Source: Gloeocapsopsis dulcis (lineage in GTDB: Bacteria > Cyanobacteriota > Cyanobacteriia > Cyanobacteriales > Chroococcidiopsidaceae). Taken from it: a stretch of DNA of 64,000 nucleotides. How positions within the stretch are numbered: position 1 is the first letter of the stretch; each line of letters opens with the position of its first letter. Of this stretch, positions 60,102-64,000 are shown in pieces. Position numbers and translations under genes: made by a program. The stretch covers positions 2,816,001-2,880,000 of the forward strand of contig NZ_CP119968.1 in the NCBI RefSeq assembly GCF_032163395.1. The letters are read 5' to 3'. The notes beneath the pieces were generated by a model. The model made no database searches, was not told the origin of the DNA, and saw nothing but the letters and a program-made list of their open reading frames with translations.

Positions 60102-62264
60102 ATGAATACTCTACATGAAGGTAATGATAAATTAGGCGCCAAAGATCAGTCGTGGGGCTTCGTCAAAGCACTACATCCAGAAGATCGACGCTGTATGACT
60201 CAACGCGCTTCTGCGATCGCTCAAGGGCAACCCTACGAGATTAAATACCGATTGCTGGCTGCGGATGGTCACTATCACTGGTTTAGCGAACAAGGTACAC
60301 CTGTCATTACAGCAGGTCAAATTCAAGATTGGATAGTCAGTTGCACTCCCTGTCAAAAAGAATTAGGCAGTAATGTCCTAGAAGCACCCTTAAAAGTTGT
60401 GCAAGAAAGTGAACAACGATATCGCTCGTTGGTCATTGCAACATCACAAATCGTTTGGATAACAGACGCCACAGGAAAAGTAGATGATATACCAGCTTGG
60501 CGGGCGTATACAGGTCAAACTGTTGCCGAAGTTCAGGGCTGGAGTTGGCTTAGTGCCGTGCATCCCGAAGACCGCGATCGCACTGCGCAAACTTGGAATA
60601 GCGCAGTACAGCACAAAAGGCTTTACGACACCGAATATCGTATTCGTGGTGCCGATGGTAACTATCGTTATTTTTGGGTACGGGGTGTCCCAGTCATTGC
60701 CGAAGACGGTTCCGTCCGCGAATGGGTAGGTATTTGTGCGGACATTCACGAACGCAAGCAGGTGGAGGAAGAACTCAAAAAAAGTGAAAAACGCTACCGT
60801 GACTTAGCAAACGCAATGCCTTTAATTGTGTGGACAGCACAACCAAATGGCAAGATGGATTATTACAATCAACGCTGGTTTGACTATACTGGATTAACGC
60901 CTGAGCAAAGTACAGATTCGGGATGGCAAGCAATCATTCATCCTGATGATTTACCTGGGTGTCTCCATCGTTGGCACCATGCCATCAGTACAGGAACATT
61001 CTATGAAATTGAATATCGTTTTCGGCACAAAAATGGTGTCTATCGCTGGCACTTAGGTAAAGCCATACCCGTACGCGACACTCACGACCAAATCTTGTCT
61101 TGGGTAGGAACTGCAACAGACATTGACGATCGCAAATGCTTCGAGGAAGTCCTCAAAGAAAGCGAAGTCCGCTTCCGCAGCATGGCAGACAACGCGCCAG
61201 TGATGATTTGGGTATCTGGAACCGACACGCTGTGTTATTGGTTCAATCAACCGTGGCTGGCGTTTACAGGACAGAAGATGGAAGCAGAAGTCGGTGATGG
61301 TTGGACGCAAAAAGTTCATCCTGAAGACAAAGAAGCTTGCCTCAATACTTACCTCAAAGCATTTGCAGCCCGTCAGCGCTTTGAGATGGAATATCGTCTT
61401 CAACGTGCAGATGGCGAGTATCGCTGGTTGGTTAATACTGGCGTACCGCGCTTTATACCAGGAGGTAACTTTGCCGGATACATTGGCTCTTGTGTTGATA
61501 TCACCGAACGCAAAGCTACTGAGGAAGCGCTGAAACATCGCGCCGAGGAACTAACTTATTTAACAAAAATATTAGCAACGACGAATACTGCGTTAGAAAA
61601 GCGCAACCAAGAATTGGATCAATTTGCTTATGTTGCATCCCACGACTTGAAAGCACCCTTAAGAGCGATCGCCAATCTGTCGCAGTGGATTGAAGAAGAT
61701 ATTGCAGAGCAACTCAGTGCCGAAAACCGCCATCAAATGGATTTGTTGCGCGGGCGTGTCCATCGACTCGAAGCCTTAATCGATGGTTTATTGCAGTACT
61801 CCCGTGTAGGACGGATTGCAACACCTGCTGAATTTATCAGTGTGAAAGCCTTGCTTAATGAAGTGATAACGATGCTTGCACCACCACCAGAATTTACAAT
61901 TGCGATCACCGAAGATTTGCCCAGGCTGCGTACTCAAAAGTTGCCGCTATTTCAAGTGTTCAGCAATCTAATCAGTAACGCAATCAAACATCACAATCGC
62001 CACGATGGCAAGATCGCGATCTCGGCAACAGATAAAGGTGATTTTTACGAATTTACAATTGCTGATGACGGTCCAGGAATCGCATCAGCCTATCATGACA
62101 AAGTGTTTGGCATCTTTCAAACCTTAGAAGCTCGCGATAAAGTCGAAAACACTGGTGTTGGTCTTGCGATTGTCAAAAAAATTGTAGAAAGTCAAGGAGG
62201 ACGCATTTATCTTGTGTCTCAAGAAGGTCAAGGAGCCACTTTTTGCTTTACTTGGTCAAAGTAG
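60102..62264 (+). CDS. Multi-PAS sensor histidine kinase
   Basis: 720 aa from the ATG at 60102. Four PAS/PAC units, of which the first (about 1-95) is only the C-terminal half, then complete ones near 100-230, 230-355 and 355-480, each ending in a WVG-type PAC. The HisKA phosphoacceptor is in YVASHDLKAPLRAI and the ATPase in NLISNAIKHH, DDGPGIA and TGVGLAIVKK. It has no membrane helix, so it is cytosolic. An Rcp1-like regulator at 62716 is the likely partner. Confidence 0.9.
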   Translation: MNTLHEGNDKLGAKDQSWGFVKALHPEDRRCMTQRASAIAQGQPYEIKYRLLAADGHYHWFSEQGTPVITAGQIQDWIVSCTPCQKELGSNVLEAPLKVVQESEQRYRSLVIATSQIVWITDATGKVDDIPAWRAYTGQTVAEVQGWSWLSAVHPEDRDRTAQTWNSAVQHKRLYDTEYRIRGADGNYRYFWVRGVPVIAEDGSVREWVGICADIHERKQVEEELKKSEKRYRDLANAMPLIVWTAQPNGKMDYYNQRWFDYTGLTPEQSTDSGWQAIIHPDDLPGCLHRWHHAISTGTFYEIEYRFRHKNGVYRWHLGKAIPVRDTHDQILSWVGTATDIDDRKCFEEVLKESEVRFRSMADNAPVMIWVSGTDTLCYWFNQPWLAFTGQKMEAEVGDGWTQKVHPEDKEACLNTYLKAFAARQRFEMEYRLQRADGEYRWLVNTGVPRFIPGGNFAGYIGSCVDITERKATEEALKHRAEELTYLTKILATTNTALEKRNQELDQFAYVASHDLKAPLRAIANLSQWIEEDIAEQLSAENRHQMDLLRGRVHRLEALIDGLLQYSRVGRIATPAEFISVKALLNEVITMLAPPPEFTIAITEDLPRLRTQKLPLFQVFSNLISNAIKHHNRHDGKIAISATDKGDFYEFTIADDGPGIASAYHDKVFGIFQTLEARDKVENTGVGLAIVKKIVESQGGRIYLVSQEGQGATFCFTWSK

Positions 62265-62271
62265 CAATAGA

Positions 62272-62598
62272 TTTTTCTTAGAGCAAGTATTTAGTAATCT
62301 TATCAGTAGTGCTATTAAACATCACCCTAGGTTAGATGGCAAAATATATTTCATTTACAAATATTGGCGATTTTTATCAATTTACTGTAGATGATGGTGA
62401 TGGAATTGCTACAGAATATCAAGCTCAAGTGTTTGGTATTTCTCCAACCTTGTCTGCTTGCGATCAAAAAGAAAATACTGGTATTAGATTATTAATTGTA
62501 AAAAAAATATTGAAATTCAAGGAGGAAGTGTTTGGCTAGAACCCCAAACAGGACAAAGCGTGAGGGTTTACTTTACTTGGCTAAAAACTCAAGAATAA
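62272..62598 (+). pseudogene. Fragment of a second histidine kinase C terminus (frameshifted)
   Basis: Directly after the kinase stop, three frames spell a decayed ATPase domain: FLEQVFSNLISSAIKHH, then (after a shift near 62345) GDFYQFTVDDGDGIATEYQA, then (after a shift near 62510) GGSVWLEPQTGQSVRVYFTW ending at 62598. It parallels the upstream gene's C terminus but has diverged, so it is a remnant of a paralogous kinase or of an old tandem duplication. Confidence 0.72.
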
Positions 62599-62715
62599 GT
62601 AATAAGAAATAGTTCAAAAGTATTAAGTATTTATTGCTGTTTTCAGAAATCTTGCTAATGATTGAGGTATATCAACAAAATTAATGACAAAAATAGATAA
62701 TAAATTACAATCAAG

Positions 62716-63144
62716 ATGAATCATAAAATGACAAACATCCTGCTTGTTGAAGATGACGAAGTGGATGTAATGAATGTCAAACGTGCTTTTAAAAAAAATA
62801 ACATTACTAATCCACTTTACATAGCTGCTAACGGCTTAGAAGCGTTGGCTATGCTCCGTGGTGAAAACAATGACTGCCAAATTCCCCGCGAAAGGAGGCT
62901 TGTTCTACTCGACTTAAATATGCCAAAAATGAATGGCATAGAATTTTTACGAGAACTGCGTGCTGATCCAGAACTCCGCTTTACTCCTGTCATTGTTCTC
63001 ACTACATCCAACGAAGATCGTGACAAAGTCGAAGTTTATAACTTAAATGTAGCTGGATACATCCTCAAGCCAGTTACCTTTGCAAACTTTGTGGAGGCTG
63101 TGGCAACTCTCAATAAGTATTGGACACTCAGCGAAATTCCTTGA
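62716..63144 (+). CDS. Rcp1-like single-domain response regulator
   Basis: 142 aa (a second ATG at 62728 gives 138 aa). Receiver domain with acidic pair VEDDE, phosphoacceptor in LVLLDLNMPKMNG, and lysine in YILKPVTF. The NPLYIAANGLEAL insert and WTLSEIP ending resemble Rcp1, the partner of phytochrome Cph1. It follows a multi-PAS kinase and its decayed paralogue; it probably receives phosphate from the former. Confidence 0.9.
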   Translation: MNHKMTNILLVEDDEVDVMNVKRAFKKNNITNPLYIAANGLEALAMLRGENNDCQIPRERRLVLLDLNMPKMNGIEFLRELRADPELRFTPVIVLTTSNEDRDKVEVYNLNVAGYILKPVTFANFVEAVATLNKYWTLSEIP

Positions 63145-63206
63145 CAGTCGGTATACTCTTAACCACGCTCCTTGGCTGTTCGCCCATCACTCTCCAATAC
63201 TGAATT

Positions 63207-64000
63207 ATGGAAGAAACAGTAAAAATTCTGATAGTTGATGACGATGAAGTCGATCGGATGGCAGTACGTCGTGCGCTAAAAGCTGCAGGCGTGCAAACCG
63301 AACTATCAGAAGTAAGTGATTGTGCAGGAGCGATCGCAACGCTACAAACGCAATCCTTCGATTGTGTCTTTCTTGATTACTTTCTCCCAGATGGCGATGG
63401 TTTGAGTTTAGTACAGCAATTAAGAGCATTAGGAATTACAGTCCCTTTGGTAGTTTTAACAGGACAAGGAGACCAACAAATAGCTGTACAACTGATTAAA
63501 GCAGGAGCGCATGATTATCTTTCCAAAGCCAATATCACACCAGAAAATTTAGCTCAAGTTCTGCGCCAAACAATTCGCGTGTATCGTGCTGAACAAGCTG
63601 CGGCGATCGCTAACGAACGATTGAAAGAAAGCGAAGAACGTTACCGTCTTGTTCTAGAAGGTGCCAACGATGGCATTTGGGACTGGCAATGTGCGACAAA
63701 TCAAGTTTATTGCAACGATCGTCTGCTAGAGATTTTAGGTGTATCGCGTTCAGAATTTGATTGTACAACGACAGCTTTGATCGAACGGATACATCCTGAA
63801 GATCTGCCACGTATCCGTGAAATTATTCGCAATCACTTGACAAATAACGAAAAATGTGAAGCAGAATTTCGCTTTGTTCGCAGTTCAGGAGAATATCGTT
63901 ACTGTTTGGCACGAGGTAAAGCGCAGCGCGATGCCAACAATTGCCCAATCCGAATGTCAGGAGTGATTAGTGATAATACTGAGCGCAAGCAGCTTGAAAA
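63207..64000 (+). CDS. Receiver-PAS signalling protein, right end outside window
   Basis: 264 codons to the window edge from the ATG at 63207. Residues 1-125 are a receiver domain (ILIVDDDEVD; phosphoacceptor in CVFLDYFLPDGDG; DYLSKAN). A linker helix leads into a PAS domain (YRLVLEGANDGIWDWQ to IRMSGVISDNTERKQLE). Such proteins usually continue into more PAS or a histidine kinase or GGDEF/EAL output, which cannot be seen here. It is co-oriented with the kinase and Rcp1-like genes. Confidence 0.88.
   Translation, partial: MEETVKILIVDDDEVDRMAVRRALKAAGVQTELSEVSDCAGAIATLQTQSFDCVFLDYFLPDGDGLSLVQQLRALGITVPLVVLTGQGDQQIAVQLIKAGAHDYLSKANITPENLAQVLRQTIRVYRAEQAAAIANERLKESEERYRLVLEGANDGIWDWQCATNQVYCNDRLLEILGVSRSEFDCTTTALIERIHPEDLPRIREIIRNHLTNNEKCEAEFRFVRSSGEYRYCLARGKAQRDANNCPIRMSGVISDNTERKQLE

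Overview
The window is chromosomal DNA of a cyanobacterium. It carries an allophycocyanin core operon, the cyanobacterial atpI-B-E-F2-F-H-A-G order, a tmRNA with a cyanobacterial-type tag, Ycf54, a geranylgeranyl diphosphate synthase, carotenoid-protein genes (two HCPs and a CTDH), many HIP1-type GCGATCGC octamers, and orthocaspase-WD40 and PAS-kinase genes. A Chroococcidiopsis/Gloeocapsopsis-like relative is possible, but this is a guess: no rRNA is present to place it.

Layout. 1-2040 (minus): ftsW and the 3' neighbour ccdA, which runs off the left edge. 2157-7673 (minus): apcE-apcA-apcB-apcC ending in a strong terminator; ApcE has four linker repeats, which predicts a five-cylinder phycobilisome core. 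8177-15578 (plus): a methyltransferase, then the ATP synthase operon. 15697-16134: ssrA and its terminator. 16228-23969 (plus): an accessory island with a two-domain rhodanese, an OsmC-like protein, an acyl-CoA-dehydrogenase-like flavoprotein, a complete NrtA/SsuA/CynA-type ABC importer with an unusual Cys/His-containing N-terminal extension on its binding protein, cyanase, and a TetR regulator. Two of its promoters carry the same 14-bp palindrome. This is the best candidate for an undescribed system and looks like uptake and breakdown of cyanate or a related sulfur/nitrogen C1 compound.

24492-25700 holds a PhoB-box-like array of 11-bp repeats, a 59-aa ORF and a multipass membrane protein. 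25697-31392 (minus) is a conserved housekeeping string: GNAT, ruvX, DUF3727, mltG, yqeG, proB. 32094-42877 contains a small protein, a metallophosphoesterase, mutS, an EamA transporter, a Nudix hydrolase, a lipoprotein, folD-crtE-PAP2-like, a secreted protein, ycf54 and pdxJ. 42959-48151 (minus) holds a caspase-like/WD40 protein with a substituted catalytic His, an RTX pseudogene, an ABC1 kinase and manC. 48559-53343 (plus) is a MacAB/DevBCA-like exporter interrupted by a Rieske oxygenase gene. 53352-58087 holds the two HCPs, an acidic protein, a HAD hydrolase, queG (no usual start codon for the full N terminus) and the CTDH. 58116-64000 is a signalling region: LuxR-type regulator, PAS histidine kinase, kinase pseudogene, Rcp1-like receiver and a receiver-PAS protein cut by the right edge.

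Three short elements (about 31632-32060, 37678-38024 and 57105-57566) share the same left and right terminal hairpin signatures and look like transposase-less IS200/IS605-type elements. No tRNA, rRNA or CRISPR array was recognised.
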